A stretch of DNA of 64,000 bases from Nostoc sp. CHAB 5824 (GCF_020829665.1 NZ_JAIVFT010000004.1:62001-126000); one strand, 5' to 3'. Counted from the first letter of the stretch, positions 7,616 through 17,144 are shown. Numbers and translations are program-made. The notes: generated by a model from the letters alone, not told the origin.

Positions 7616-9205
7616 TTACAGTTTAGTCTCTTTGGTGAGAATCTGAATCTGAGTACCAGGATAGTAGAATTGGAGAATTTTTGGACTTGACCAACCTAAT
7701 TTAGCTAAATTTTGAGCGCCAGTTTGACTTAAGCCGACTCCATGTCCTAATCCACCACCAATAAAGGCGTATCCCCACAGTTCGGGTTTTCCTTTATTCA
7801 GGGGTTCTATATAAAATAGCGTACTTCTAGGAGCTGCAAAGGCACTACGAACTTCGTCTTTGTGAAGAACAAAGGTGCTGTTATCAGTTTTAACCGCGAG
7901 TTCAAGGATACGCCCACTCTGGCTTCGCTTCACTACTGCCATAGCCTGAATTGTCTTAAATTTGGCGTATGGACTGTTTTTCACATGCAAAAATTTCTGC
8001 AAGTCCTTGGTAATATCCTTTAAAGGGGTTTCCTTATGCCAACGAAACATATCCCACTTGCTTTCATTAAATCCTTGTTGCGTATTAATAAATTTTTGGA
8101 AGTTCTTTTCATCTGCTAAACTCTGCTTAGACAAGTTCCAAAAATTAGTTGCAGCATCCAGTACAGGCCGCAGATAGGGACGATCATCGCCATTCCAGAC
8201 ATCGCTGAAGGAGGCAGTGACGCCACCAGTGGTAGAAGAATAAAGGGCATCTACTAGTTCATTTTTATAGGTTACTACCTTACCCCTGGTTGAGGCGATC
8301 GCTTGGTCTGTTTTGGCAGCCGCTCCATTCAGCCCATAATAAACTTGGCAGTGAGTATCAGCACACAACTGATAGTTATCTGCGGCGAACCTGCGTAAAT
8401 TTCTTAAAGCATAAGTCCGAGCGAGAATTGCCTGGGCTTCCAGCGCTGCTGTTGGTGCATCCGTGCCTATTTCGTAAGGCACAACCCCACGCAAATAAGT
8501 TTCTAAAGGTACTTGATTAACTAAAGTGTATGTACCGTATGCATTTGGCTGCAAATTCAGTCGCCCAGCATAAAGACGAGCAAACTCTTGTTTTTCGCTT
8601 TTATTCACCCGAATCAAGTTTTTATCAGTACTGATTTCCAAATCATTTGGGCTATAGCGGTTACCATCCACCACCCAACTAATTCGCGGCACTTGTTTTA
8701 AAACTTTAGTATCAAGATATACTTTTTCTTTGGTAGAAGCTTGGATGTTTTGCAATAGCAAGCGCCGCAATAAAGGAGTGCTATAAACATCTCGTTTTGC
8801 CCAAACCTGCCAGCGTTCTGGCTGGGCTATTTCCACTTCCATTCCCTGAGAACGCCATTTATTAGCACTGTCTTCCGCAGTTTCAAAAGTGCGGTATGTG
8901 CCTAAAACTACTACTTCTTCAACTGTTGGCTGGGGTAAAGCCTGCATGACTGTTTCCAGCTTTACAGGGTTCTTGGTAACCAGGGTTTGCTGCTTGTTAC
9001 CCCCAATAAATTTTAGCTTTAAGTGATCGCCTTTTGTGGGTTCTAGTTGCAGCTTGGCTGTAGGTTGTGAGCCAAATCGCTGCACAATCCCAATTTTCAG
9101 TTCCATATCCTGGATGTTGCTCTCAGGCCCTGATGCAGCAGTTAGTCCCAATAGACAAAATGTGGCCAGCACAGTGTGAGAAAAACGCCAAAGCGAAAAT
9201 TTCAT
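7616..9205 (-). CDS. SpoIID/LytB domain protein, exported
   Basis: About 529 residues from the ATG at 9205. It begins with a clear signal peptide (MKFSLWRFSHTVLATFCLLG). The C-terminal half is the SpoIID/LytB domain: NQVPLETYLRGVVPYEIGT, ALEAQAILARTYALRN, VDALYSSTTGG, and GGGLGHGVGLSQTGAQNLA near the end. SpoIID proteins are peptidoglycan lytic transglycosylases or their relatives; cyanobacterial members are uncharacterised exported cell-wall proteins. The frame stays open 50 codons further upstream (to 9355), but that extension is made of a dispersed repeat (9214-9278) and lacks signal-peptide character, so 9205 is preferred. Confidence 0.87.
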   Translation of the reverse strand: MKFSLWRFSHTVLATFCLLGLTAASGPESNIQDMELKIGIVQRFGSQPTAKLQLEPTKGDHLKLKFIGGNKQQTLVTKNPVKLETVMQALPQPTVEEVVVLGTYRTFETAEDSANKWRSQGMEVEIAQPERWQVWAKRDVYSTPLLRRLLLQNIQASTKEKVYLDTKVLKQVPRISWVVDGNRYSPNDLEISTDKNLIRVNKSEKQEFARLYAGRLNLQPNAYGTYTLVNQVPLETYLRGVVPYEIGTDAPTAALEAQAILARTYALRNLRRFAADNYQLCADTHCQVYYGLNGAAAKTDQAIASTRGKVVTYKNELVDALYSSTTGGVTASFSDVWNGDDRPYLRPVLDAATNFWNLSKQSLADEKNFQKFINTQQGFNESKWDMFRWHKETPLKDITKDLQKFLHVKNSPYAKFKTIQAMAVVKRSQSGRILELAVKTDNSTFVLHKDEVRSAFAAPRSTLFYIEPLNKGKPELWGYAFIGGGLGHGVGLSQTGAQNLAKLGWSSPKILQFYYPGTQIQILTKETKL

Positions 9206-9213
9206 AGCTACTT

Positions 9214-9278
9214 GATAGCGTACCCCTACGGGGAAGCAAGCTACGCGCAGCGTCTCGTAGAGAAGCGTTAGCGAGTAC
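9214..9278. repeat. Dispersed Nostoc-type palindromic repeat
   Basis: Contains TACCCCTACGGGG and CTACGCGCAGCGTCTCGTAG followed by AGAAGCGTTAGCGAGTA. It is nearly identical to part of 53114-53236. Its position right upstream of the SpoIID gene start shows that the longer reading frame there is spurious. Confidence 0.65.
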
Positions 9279-9470
9279 TTGAGTGTCTTCTGCCCCTTAA
9301 TGCAGTGTTGGAGCTGATTTTCCAATTGCTTTATAGCGCGGTTTTTTTGTCGCATGAGTGCTCCAATGATACCATTACCAATTTTGCCCCAAATAGTAGT
9401 TGCAAAATGAAGTCATAATGACTATGATTTATTTAGAGGCACAAAACAGAACTAGTTGGATAAACTCCTT

Positions 9471-9734
9471 ATGGTTAGAGTCCAAGAAATTCCATTAAAT
9501 CAGATAAAACGGCCATTGCCCCGTGCAAACGATCCAAATAAAGTACAAGCCTTAATGGAATCAATTGCGGAGATTGGGCAGCAAGAACCTATTGATGTCC
9601 TAGAAGTAGATGGACAATATTATGGCTTTTCTGGTTGCCATCGGTATGAGGCTTGCCAGCGTTTAGGCAAAGAAACCGTTTTAGCCAGAGTCCGTAAAGC
9701 ACCCCGCAGCGTTTTAAAGATGCACTTGGCATAG
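9471..9734 (+). CDS. srx: Sulfiredoxin (ParB-like fold)
   Basis: 87 residues from the ATG at 9471. It contains the sulfiredoxin signature FSGCHRYEA with the catalytic Cys, a ParB-like N-terminal pattern (VQEIPLNQIKRPLPR) and IGQQEPIDVLEVDGQYY. Sulfiredoxin reduces over-oxidised 2-Cys peroxiredoxin (sulfinic acid form) using ATP. The next gene is a Dps protein on the same strand, consistent with an oxidative-stress neighbourhood, although a 137-bp repeat-rich spacer separates them. A TTG at 9456 would add 5 residues and is less likely. Confidence 0.9.
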   Translation: MVRVQEIPLNQIKRPLPRANDPNKVQALMESIAEIGQQEPIDVLEVDGQYYGFSGCHRYEACQRLGKETVLARVRKAPRSVLKMHLA

Positions 9735-9871
9735 AGAATGGGAATGGGGAGTAAGGAGCAGGGGAGCAGGGAGCAAGGGGAAGAATTTTCTCTTTGCCCC
9801 CTGCCCCCCGCCCCTCTGCCTCTTTTCAATTCCCAACCCCCAATTACATATAACCTAATTAGGAGAAAATT

Positions 9872-10363
9872 ATGTCATCGAAAGTAACAGTCAAAAATGT
9901 AAATATCGGCATTGACGACGCGAGTAGGGCTAAAATTGCCGAGGGTTTATCTCGTCTGTTGGCTGACACTTATACACTTTATCTGAAAACTCATAATTTC
10001 CATTGGAATGTAACGGGGCCGATGTTCCAAACATTGCATTTGATGTTTGAGACCCAGTATACAGAATTAGCTTTAGCAGTTGATTTAATTGCCGAGAGAA
10101 TTAGAGCGCTTGGCTATCCCGCACCGGGAACCTACAGCGAATATGCCAAACTGAGTTCGATTCCAGAAACTTCTGGAGTTCCTAAAGCTGTGGAAATGAT
10201 CGGTTTACTAGTGGAAGGACAAGAAGCCGTAGTCCGAACTGCACGGTCTATTTTCCCTGTGCTAGAGGAAGTTAACGACGAACCTACCGCCGATTTATTG
10301 ACTCAGCGGATGCAAGTACACGAAAAGACAGCTTGGATGCTGAGAAGTTTACTGGAAGAATAG
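9872..10363 (+). CDS. Dps family DNA-protection / ferroxidase protein
   Basis: 163 residues, normal for Dps. Ferroxidase-centre residues are visible: H41 and H44 in [12 protein letters not shown]56, then D71 and E75 in [12 protein letters not shown]. It forms ferritin-like dodecamers that oxidise Fe(II) with peroxide, protecting DNA. A good ribosome site (TAGGAGAAAATT) precedes the ATG. Several Dps paralogues are usual in Nostoc, so I give no specific symbol. It lies downstream of sulfiredoxin. Confidence 0.93.
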   Translation: MSSKVTVKNVNIGIDDASRAKIAEGLSRLLADTYTLYLKTHNFHWNVTGPMFQTLHLMFETQYTELALAVDLIAERIRALGYPAPGTYSEYAKLSSIPETSGVPKAVEMIGLLVEGQEAVVRTARSIFPVLEEVNDEPTADLLTQRMQVHEKTAWMLRSLLEE

Positions 10364-10420
10364 GGAATAGAGAATAGGGCATAGCGGATAGAGAAAAAAC
10401 TTAATCGCCAATGCCCCATT

Positions 10421-10455
10421 CCCAATGACTAATGACTAATGACTAATAACTAATG
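10421..10455 (+). repeat. Heptanucleotide tandem repeat (CCCAATG, then four ACTAATG-type units) ending in a start codon
   Basis: Five 7-bp units run up to and include the ATG of the next gene at 10453-10455. Such short tandem repeats are typical of heterocystous cyanobacteria. Confidence 0.8.
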
Positions 10456-11106
10456 ACCAATATTGATTTCACCCAAAAGTTGCAAGATTTAATGCAACAG
10501 GCGGGTATTTCTAGTTTTAAAGCGCTGAGTCGCGCTGCTGGTATCTCAGAGCGTCAAGTTTTGCGGTTACGCCAAGGCAAGCTAGAGCAGATGCGTGTAG
10601 ATGTACTGATCAAACTGTCGCCAGTGCTACAGATTTCATTGAATGAATTAATCGCAAATTTTTCAACTCTAGAGTTGTTACAAGAGAAGGCAGCACCGAC
10701 TCAAAAATTATTAGAAGAAATTGCAGATTTAAGAAAAGAGTATCAGCGATCGCAGCAACAAATAGAACAGCAGCGAGAGATATTACTACAAGAACTCCAG
10801 CAGTCGAGTTTGCAACTGCTGGAGTCTTTATTATTGCAATGGCCAACAGCAGCACAGAAAGCGCAAGAGAATCCACAGCTAGCAGCAGTCAAAATAGTAC
10901 CGTTGGTGCAGAAACCCCTAGAAAAGCTTTTACAGGCGTGGGGAGTTGAAGCGATCGCACCTGTGGGAGCAGAATTACCTTATGACCCTCAACTCCACCA
11001 ATTGATGGAGGGAACCGCACAATCTGGAGAAACAGTCAAGGTGCGCTACACTGGCTACCTTCAAGGTGAGAAGCTGCTTTACAGAGCTAAAGTGAGTTCT
11101 GTTTGA
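10453..11106 (+). CDS. HTH protein with coiled coil and GrpE-like C-terminal domain
   Basis: 217 residues. Residues about 8-65 form a Cro/XRE-type helix-turn-helix (SFKALSRAAGISERQVLRLRQG). Residues 78-125 are a Gln/Glu-rich coiled coil. Residues 143-217 resemble the beta domain of the nucleotide-exchange factor GrpE: LLQAWGVEAIAPVGAELPYDP, then QLHQLMEGTAQ, then GYLQGEKLLYRAKV. GrpE has the same order of long coiled coil then beta domain, so this looks like a DNA-binding domain joined to a GrpE-like body. The role is unknown; a heat-shock or DnaK-linked regulator is an inference. The start codon is supplied by a heptamer repeat. Confidence 0.75.
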   Translation: MTNIDFTQKLQDLMQQAGISSFKALSRAAGISERQVLRLRQGKLEQMRVDVLIKLSPVLQISLNELIANFSTLELLQEKAAPTQKLLEEIADLRKEYQRSQQQIEQQREILLQELQQSSLQLLESLLLQWPTAAQKAQENPQLAAVKIVPLVQKPLEKLLQAWGVEAIAPVGAELPYDPQLHQLMEGTAQSGETVKVRYTGYLQGEKLLYRAKVSSV

Positions 11107-11372
11107 GGGAGTTAGGAGCGGCGCAACTGGCGGCACATCACACGTTACGAATGAAATAAACAAGTCAAATCCTCTTCCCTCCTGCCTTATTTGTTGAAAG
11201 TGAAGAGTTATGAATTTATAACTCCTCATTTTTGGCATTCTCTGTTGAGAAGTTACAAACATTGGGAATACTAAAATAGCAGAGACAATAACCTCAGAGA
11301 ACCTCAGAAAGTGGTGGTTTATGTAACCCTTCAGCTATCGGAGGTAAAACCATTACCAACAGGACTTCGGGT

Positions 11373-13625
11373 ATGCAAAAGGACAATATCCTCCATCCAG
11401 CAGAGGAACTTATTAGCAATTGTCCACTTAGACATCAACAGGAAAATTTTTCTGTTGCTTTTCTACTTCAGATTATTAACGGTACAGAAGACCCGATTTT
11501 TGTCAAAGATCGCCAACACCGCTGGGTGCTACTCAACGATGCCTTCTGTAATTTCTTAAAACATAGTCGAGAAGAATTAATTGGTAAGTCAGATTATGAC
11601 TTCTTATCAAAAGTAGAAGCTGATGTATTGTGGGAAAAAGATGAACTTGTTTTCATGAGCGGTATCGCCAATGAAAATGAAGAATCTTTCACTGATATTC
11701 AAGGACAGACGCGCTTTATATCTACTCAAAAATGTTTGTTTGAGGATGGTGCAGGTAATAAGTTTTTAGTTGGTAGTATTCGAGACGTAACACAATATAA
11801 GCGGCTGGAGGCAAAATTTCAGAAGCTATCGGCAAATGTGCCAGGAATGCTCTACCAGTTTATGCTGCATCCTAATAACTCGTTCTCCTTTCCCTATGTG
11901 AATTCCGGTTGTTATGAGATTTACGGATTAACACCAGAAGAGATTCAAGCCGATGCTAACTTGATAACTTTAATGGTTCATCCAGATGAAAGTGAGGATT
12001 TTGCACAATCTATCGCTCTTTCTGCTCAAACCTTGCAACCCTGGCAGTGGGAAGGGCAAATTGTTTTGCCTAGCGGACAAGTTAAATGGATACAGGGTGC
12101 ATCCCGCCCAGAACTGCAAGCAGATGGGTCGATTATTTGGGATGGCTTAATAATAGATGTAACCTCCCGTAAACAGGTAGAAGAAGCACTCCACGAAGCT
12201 TATGCAGAACTAGAAAAACGAGTCCTAGAGCGAACTAAAGAACTAGCAACAAGTAACGAAGCGTTACAGGCTGAGATTACAGAACGGGAACAGGCAGAGG
12301 CGCAATTGCTAGAGAAAGAGCAATTTTTACGCAGTGTCTATGATGGGTCTGAACATGCCATATTTGTGTTGGATTTTCTCGTAAATGGTGATTTTTGCTA
12401 TACAGGTTGGAATCCTGCCACAGAGCGTGCTACTGGTATAAGCAGTTCAGAAGTCATCGGTACAACTCCAGAAGATGTGCATGGTGCAGTTGAAGGGGCA
12501 GCAGTACGCCAGAGATATATAAAATGCTTAGAAACAGGTGTGCCCGTTAGCTACGAAGAATGCTTGACTTTTCAAAGTCAAGAAACTTGGTGGATAACTA
12601 CAATTAATCCTCTCAAAGACAATGAGGGTAAAATCTATCGATTGGTGGGAACAACATTTAATATTACTGAGCGCATACGGGCAGAAACTCAAATCAAGCA
12701 GCAGGCAGAAGATTTAGAAACAGCCCTCCAAAAACTCCAGCGAACTCAAATGCAGCTTGTTCAAAGCGAGAAGATGTCCGCTTTGGGACAACTGGTGGCA
12801 GGTATTGCTCATGAGATCAACAACCCTGTCAGCTTTATTTATGGCAACCTCACCCATGCCAACGAATACATTCAAGACCTAGTAAGACTTCTACAACTCT
12901 ATCAACAACAATATCCCCAACCTCTAACTCCAATTCAGGAATTAGAAACAGAGATAGACCTAGAATTCCTGATTAAGGACTTGTTCAAACTCCTTGATTC
13001 AATGAAAATTGGAACGCAGCGGATTCGGGAGATTGTTTTATCCTTACGGAACTTCTCCCGCATGGATGAGGCCGAGATGAAAGAGGTAAATATCCATGAG
13101 GGAATTGATAGTACTCTGATGATTCTGGAACATCGCATCAAGGCCACACCTGACCGCCCTGCCATTCAGGTTATCAAAGAATACAGTAACTTGCCCTTGG
13201 TGGAATGTTACGCTGGGCAACTTAACCAGGTATTTATGAATATTTTGGCAAATGCGATCGATGCTTTAGAGGAGTCATTCGTCGTTTGTCATACCTTGCG
13301 AGAAGCCGAAGCTGCGTCTACATCATTAGCTTTCAGTAGCACAGGACAAATGATTTCCCCGCAGATTCACATTCGTACTCAACTACTAGAGCCAAATAAA
13401 GTAATAATTCTCATTGCTGACAACGGGCCGGGAATGTCAAAGGAAGTGAAACAGCGATTATTTGACCCTTTCTTTAGTACCAAACCCATTGGCAAAGGCA
13501 CTGGCATGGGGTTATCTATTTGTTACCAAATTATCTCGAAAAAGCACGGTGGTACTTTGGAATGTCTTTCGCAGTTAGGAAATGGGGCTGAGTTTGTGAT
13601 TACTATTCCCCGTAGCCAAGGATAA
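11373..13625 (+). CDS. PAS-domain sensor histidine kinase
   Basis: 750 residues. Three PAS-type regions can be seen: about 25-145 (DPIFVKDRQHRWVLLNDAFC), 150-275 (PYVNSGCYEIYGLTPEEI) and 320-435 (GWNPATERATGISSSEVIG). They are joined by coiled coil (LEKRVLERTKELATSNEALQ). The kinase core has the phosphoacceptor His in QLVAGIAHEINNPVSF, an N-box NQVFMNILANAIDAL, ADNGPGMS and GTGMGLSI. There is no receiver domain and no transmembrane segment, so it is probably cytoplasmic. No response regulator follows on the same strand; the nearest one (14787-15923) is convergent. Confidence 0.92.
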   Translation: MQKDNILHPAEELISNCPLRHQQENFSVAFLLQIINGTEDPIFVKDRQHRWVLLNDAFCNFLKHSREELIGKSDYDFLSKVEADVLWEKDELVFMSGIANENEESFTDIQGQTRFISTQKCLFEDGAGNKFLVGSIRDVTQYKRLEAKFQKLSANVPGMLYQFMLHPNNSFSFPYVNSGCYEIYGLTPEEIQADANLITLMVHPDESEDFAQSIALSAQTLQPWQWEGQIVLPSGQVKWIQGASRPELQADGSIIWDGLIIDVTSRKQVEEALHEAYAELEKRVLERTKELATSNEALQAEITEREQAEAQLLEKEQFLRSVYDGSEHAIFVLDFLVNGDFCYTGWNPATERATGISSSEVIGTTPEDVHGAVEGAAVRQRYIKCLETGVPVSYEECLTFQSQETWWITTINPLKDNEGKIYRLVGTTFNITERIRAETQIKQQAEDLETALQKLQRTQMQLVQSEKMSALGQLVAGIAHEINNPVSFIYGNLTHANEYIQDLVRLLQLYQQQYPQPLTPIQELETEIDLEFLIKDLFKLLDSMKIGTQRIREIVLSLRNFSRMDEAEMKEVNIHEGIDSTLMILEHRIKATPDRPAIQVIKEYSNLPLVECYAGQLNQVFMNILANAIDALEESFVVCHTLREAEAASTSLAFSSTGQMISPQIHIRTQLLEPNKVIILIADNGPGMSKEVKQRLFDPFFSTKPIGKGTGMGLSICYQIISKKHGGTLECLSQLGNGAEFVITIPRSQG

Positions 13626-14459
13626 ATTACTACCTTCATGTTTCAAAACATTTGATCTATAAATTTGAGCTTGGCGCTGCTGAAACCAAATTTTTTTTGG
13701 TAGGGTTTCTTAATCTTGACAAGAATTATTGCAATTATGTAAGTAATCGGATATAAATAAATGTAAATGCTAATTAACATCATAAGAAGTTGCACATAAA
13801 TGCCCTCAGGCTGGAAGTTTGGGGTTGTAGAAACAAAGCCTGCCTTTGTAGGCTAATTATTATGCATCTTGATATGAAAGCGGTATTAGTAGCTAATAAA
13901 TAATTGCATTCGTTACTGATTATCATGGAAGACCCTCTGATAGTTGAGGAATTTTTATAGTATTGTTGCCTATAAAGTGAATGAGCGATCGCCTTAACCC
14001 TCCGGGAAAGCAAACTACGTGTAGCGTTTTGCAGAGAAGGTGCTGGCATAGCTTTTTGAAACTACTTGATATTAAAAGTTCTCACTCTGCAATAACAATT
14101 GTTTTGCTCATGTTGATTGGACACATTTCAGTTTTGCAAAAATATTTGGCAAATAATCAAAAACGCTGCAACTTTTGCTTGTAGTTCAATTTTTTACTTT
14201 AAATATTAAGATACCTTTTGGCTATTTGCACTTGGTCATTTGCTAGTGACCAGATAATTTTTAGTTAAAAAAAGTTAGTTTTTGAGCAACAATTAAGATA
14301 AAAAATTCATAATTTATCTTTCCTTATTCTAATATTAATTGTCAATAATTATTCAATAGTAAATTGGGATTTTATTCTATAAGCATTTTTAAATTTTCTA
14401 TGATGGGTATATAATAGCAAAATCAGAGCATCATTTACACAAATCAGTGTGACATAATT
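13626..14459. other. 834-bp intergenic region with a dispersed repeat
   Basis: AT-rich spacer between the kinase and the STAS gene. It holds a hairpin-like repeat near 13835-13855 (GCCTGCCTTTGTAGGC) and a Nostoc repeat block at 13999-14050 (CTACGTGTAGCG, GCAGAGAAGG). Short reading frames here overlap the repeats and show no protein-like composition, so I call no gene. Confidence 0.5.
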
Positions 14460-14786
14460 ATGAAAGAACAAGTAAAAGTTATTAAGCTTAACGGTAATTT
14501 AAATGCTACAACTTCACAAGAATTTCGGCAAAATATTACTGAAACTTTAGAAGGTGGTACTAAAATTGTGTTAGTTGATTTTCAAGATGTAACATTTATG
14601 GATAGTTCAGGTTTGGGAGCTTTAGTATTAGCTTTCAAAACTTTGCGGGCAGCTGATAGTAAGCTTGTTCTATGCTCAATTAATGAGCAAGTCAGGATAT
14701 TATTTGAACTGACTAATATGGATAAAGTATTTGAGATATTTCCTAGTGAAGACGCATTTAATCAGGTGTTAGTCTCAAATACATAA
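14460..14786 (+). CDS. STAS-domain anti-sigma factor antagonist-like protein
   Basis: 108 residues, a single STAS domain: VKVIKLNGNLNATTSQEFRQ, KIVLVDFQDVTFMDSSGLGAL, ALVLAFKTLRAADSKLVLCS, EQVRILFELTNMDKVFEIF. The Ser in DSSGLGAL is the phosphorylation site used in partner-switching systems, dephosphorylated by PP2C-type phosphatases. The convergent neighbour encodes just such a phosphatase fused to a receiver domain, so the two probably act together. The stop codons of the two genes abut with no spacer. Confidence 0.9.
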   Translation: MKEQVKVIKLNGNLNATTSQEFRQNITETLEGGTKIVLVDFQDVTFMDSSGLGALVLAFKTLRAADSKLVLCSINEQVRILFELTNMDKVFEIFPSEDAFNQVLVSNT

Positions 14787-15923
14787 TTAATCAAAGTTAA
14801 TTTCCAACATAGATAAATCATCATCAAAAGCATCTTTGGAGTTCAGAGCGATTAAATAACTCAGTACGCGATCGAGTTGGCAATCAACAGGATGTTGCAA
14901 GCTAACCAGTAGCTGAATAAAAGCATCCAAACTCCAAAGTGTGCCATCTGATTTAGTGATTTCATAAGCACCATCACTAAAAATGTAAAGGGTACTGAAT
15001 TTTTCAATATTGCAAAATCCATCAACATATTTTGCTTCTGGAAACATCCCAACTGGCATACCGGAAGTTTTCAAGAGTTGAACTTCAGACTTCCTTGGAG
15101 ATGTGCCAGTTACTAAAACTGCTGGTGGATGACCTGCACTAGCATAAATTAACTGGCGGTTGGTTCGGTTGTAAACCCCGTACCAAATCGTAAAGTATTT
15201 ATCATTTTGATGATTCATCTGAAAGGTATCATTTAAAGCCGTCAATACATCGCTAGGTTGATAATAATTTAAGCTTTTGAGCGCACGGGAACGCAGCAGA
15301 TTTAGCACTGAAACAGAGGGAAGAGTAGCTTTGAGTCCATGTCCGGCAGTATCAAGTAAGTAAATTGCCAGATAATCAGCATCAAGCCAATAGTAATCGA
15401 AACAGTCACCGCCAAGTTGTCGTGAGGGAATGAATCGAAAATTTATATTGAAGGGTTCAGTCATAGGAAGCGGCAGTAGCGATCGCACATATTCTGCGGC
15501 TTCTGACATTTCTGATTCTAAAAGCAACTTTTGAGCCTGCAAATCTCTACTCAACTGATGCAGACGTAATCCAGCCCTTACTCGTGCTTGTAATTCATTA
15601 TGCTCGATAGGTTTAGAAATAAAATCATCAGCACCAGCATCTAGACCTTTGACGCAATCGGCAACGGAATCTAAGGATGTTAATAAAATAAAGAATGTAG
15701 TGGAAAATTTGGGATCTGTCTTAATGTGGTGACAGACTTCCAGACCAGTTAATCCCGGCATTATCCAATCACAAATAATTAGTGCTGGACGGTAAGCTAG
15801 TGCTTTTTTTATCCCTTCCTCACCGCTACTGGCAGTAACTACCTCATAACCCTGTTTTTCCAACATCCTTTTCAAAAGTATTTTTATTGAATAATCATCA
15901 TCAATTATTAATATTTGAAACAT
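14787..15923 (-). CDS. Response regulator with C-terminal PP2C (SpoIIE/RsbU-type) phosphatase domain
   Basis: 378 residues. Receiver domain at 1-120: acidic pair near residues 8-10 (IIDDDYS), phosphoacceptor D52 in LIICDWIMPG and K in FISKPIE. A short coiled coil follows (LSRDLQAQKLLLESEM). The PPM phosphatase domain spans about 165-375, with RQLGGDCFDYYWLD, YLLDTAGHGLKATLPS, ASAGHPPAVLV, SDGAYEITKSDG and DDDLSMLEI. Family role: dephosphorylates an anti-sigma antagonist in response to phosphorylation of the receiver. The convergent STAS gene is the obvious substrate candidate. Confidence 0.92.
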   Translation of the reverse strand: MFQILIIDDDYSIKILLKRMLEKQGYEVVTASSGEEGIKKALAYRPALIICDWIMPGLTGLEVCHHIKTDPKFSTTFFILLTSLDSVADCVKGLDAGADDFISKPIEHNELQARVRAGLRLHQLSRDLQAQKLLLESEMSEAAEYVRSLLPLPMTEPFNINFRFIPSRQLGGDCFDYYWLDADYLAIYLLDTAGHGLKATLPSVSVLNLLRSRALKSLNYYQPSDVLTALNDTFQMNHQNDKYFTIWYGVYNRTNRQLIYASAGHPPAVLVTGTSPRKSEVQLLKTSGMPVGMFPEAKYVDGFCNIEKFSTLYIFSDGAYEITKSDGTLWSLDAFIQLLVSLQHPVDCQLDRVLSYLIALNSKDAFDDDLSMLEINFD

Positions 15924-16091
15924 AAAAAATTGCAGTAAACACTAGTTAATAAATTACTGTAAAAATAGAGGATAATACTAATTTGTAATACGTAATTCGT
16001 AATTAATAAAATTAGATTAAATCTGGGTTTGGAGGTTTTAATTTGGTGACGGATTTTAGAGAATTGGTATAAAATATGGTCTGAACTAATA

Positions 16092-16125
16092 AGTTAGTAG
16101 TATTCATAAAGAGATACTACTAACT
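16092..16125. terminator. 12-bp perfect stem hairpin
   Basis: AGTTAGTAGTAT at 16092-16103 pairs with ATACTACTAACT at 16114-16125 across a 10-nt loop. It lies 50 bp past the stop of the leftward DUF1350 gene and before the response-regulator gene. There is no strong T run, so it could be a factor-assisted terminator or an operator. Confidence 0.4.
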
Positions 16126-16174
16126 CACTTCTATTTTGCCGTCGAATTGATGACTTTTTAATAGTCATACAACA

Positions 16175-16942
16175 TTATGGTGGTGCAAGAGGGTTCACCC
16201 ACAAGAGGATAGTATTTTTTAGCTGGTTCAAGTCGCGGTATGCTTCTTGTTTGAACCATTGCCCTAAGGCATCAAAGGGGGTGAAAGATGTTCCAGTTTG
16301 CCATTTAATGTCTTGACCTAGAGGTGTTGTGTGAGTTCCTGGTAACGTTTGTGTTGTTACCATCTGATCAAAGCGTTTTTGTAAGATTTTGGTTAAAGCT
16401 GCGGATTGGTCAATGGTGTCATTGCTAAATTTTATTAATAAATTACGCCTGATGTCGTAACGCTCTTGGACAAGCTGGTTGGTTTCCAATGGTGAGGGGG
16501 TAAACTCGATTGCAAAAGTAGAATTGAACTGTTCTACTAAAGGGATAGCTTCTTTAGCAGCGTAGTTATTGAAGGATATTAAAATATTGCCTGCGCGTTC
16601 TACTTTAAAGAGGCTACCAATCAGCAAGTGAAGTTTACAGCCCATGCTGTGTCCAATGCCGTAAATGGGGTAATAAAGCTTGCGTAATTCCCCAGAATCA
16701 TGTATACGTTCGAGGGTGCGGTCAAAGTTTAACAGCACAGATTTTGCGATCGCAGTATGATCCAGTGTATTGACGAAAGGCGTAGCAATTACAACATAAC
16801 CTTTACTTGCCAGTTGTTCGAGTAACCAACGATAAGTGATGTGCGGTGCAGTGGCGACAAATGCACCTCCTAAAAAATGGATGATACCTATGGGATTTCG
16901 GGGAATGATTACCCAGTTACCTCTGATTTCTTTCCAGTCCAT
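16175..16942 (-). CDS. DUF1350 family alpha/beta-hydrolase-like protein
   Basis: 255 residues. It opens with WKEIRGNWVIIPRNPIGIIHFLGGAF, a conserved start in cyanobacterial and plastid DUF1350 proteins, and has the nucleophile-elbow-like GIGHSMGCKLHLL. The end, AYRDLNQLKNTILLWVNP, also fits. The GHSMG motif is the serine hydrolase G-x-S-x-G, suggesting an esterase-like fold, but no substrate is known. Confidence 0.87.
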   Translation of the reverse strand: MDWKEIRGNWVIIPRNPIGIIHFLGGAFVATAPHITYRWLLEQLASKGYVVIATPFVNTLDHTAIAKSVLLNFDRTLERIHDSGELRKLYYPIYGIGHSMGCKLHLLIGSLFKVERAGNILISFNNYAAKEAIPLVEQFNSTFAIEFTPSPLETNQLVQERYDIRRNLLIKFSNDTIDQSAALTKILQKRFDQMVTTQTLPGTHTTPLGQDIKWQTGTSFTPFDALGQWFKQEAYRDLNQLKNTILLWVNPLAPP

Positions 16943-17144
16943 GCCGATGAGCGATCGTTTTACGAATATTCTTTATGTTAGACCGGGGATCGCAACCGTG
17001 GGAAGGATTATAGAAAAAGCCATTGAGGATGTCTGGCGAGTAAATTGAAAGCCAATCCACCTAGCAGCGTCTATAAACTGATAGGGAGCATCTAGGCGTT
17101 CTTCAACTCACTTCTTTTATGCACGTTCGCCTTAAGTATTGGCT

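Noticed and set aside
9206..9355. 50-codon N-terminal extension of the SpoIID protein
   Set aside because: It is built from a dispersed repeat and removes the signal peptide from the N-terminus.
13780..14184. Short frames on both strands in the kinase-STAS spacer
   Set aside because: They overlap dispersed repeats, have poor composition and no ribosome site.
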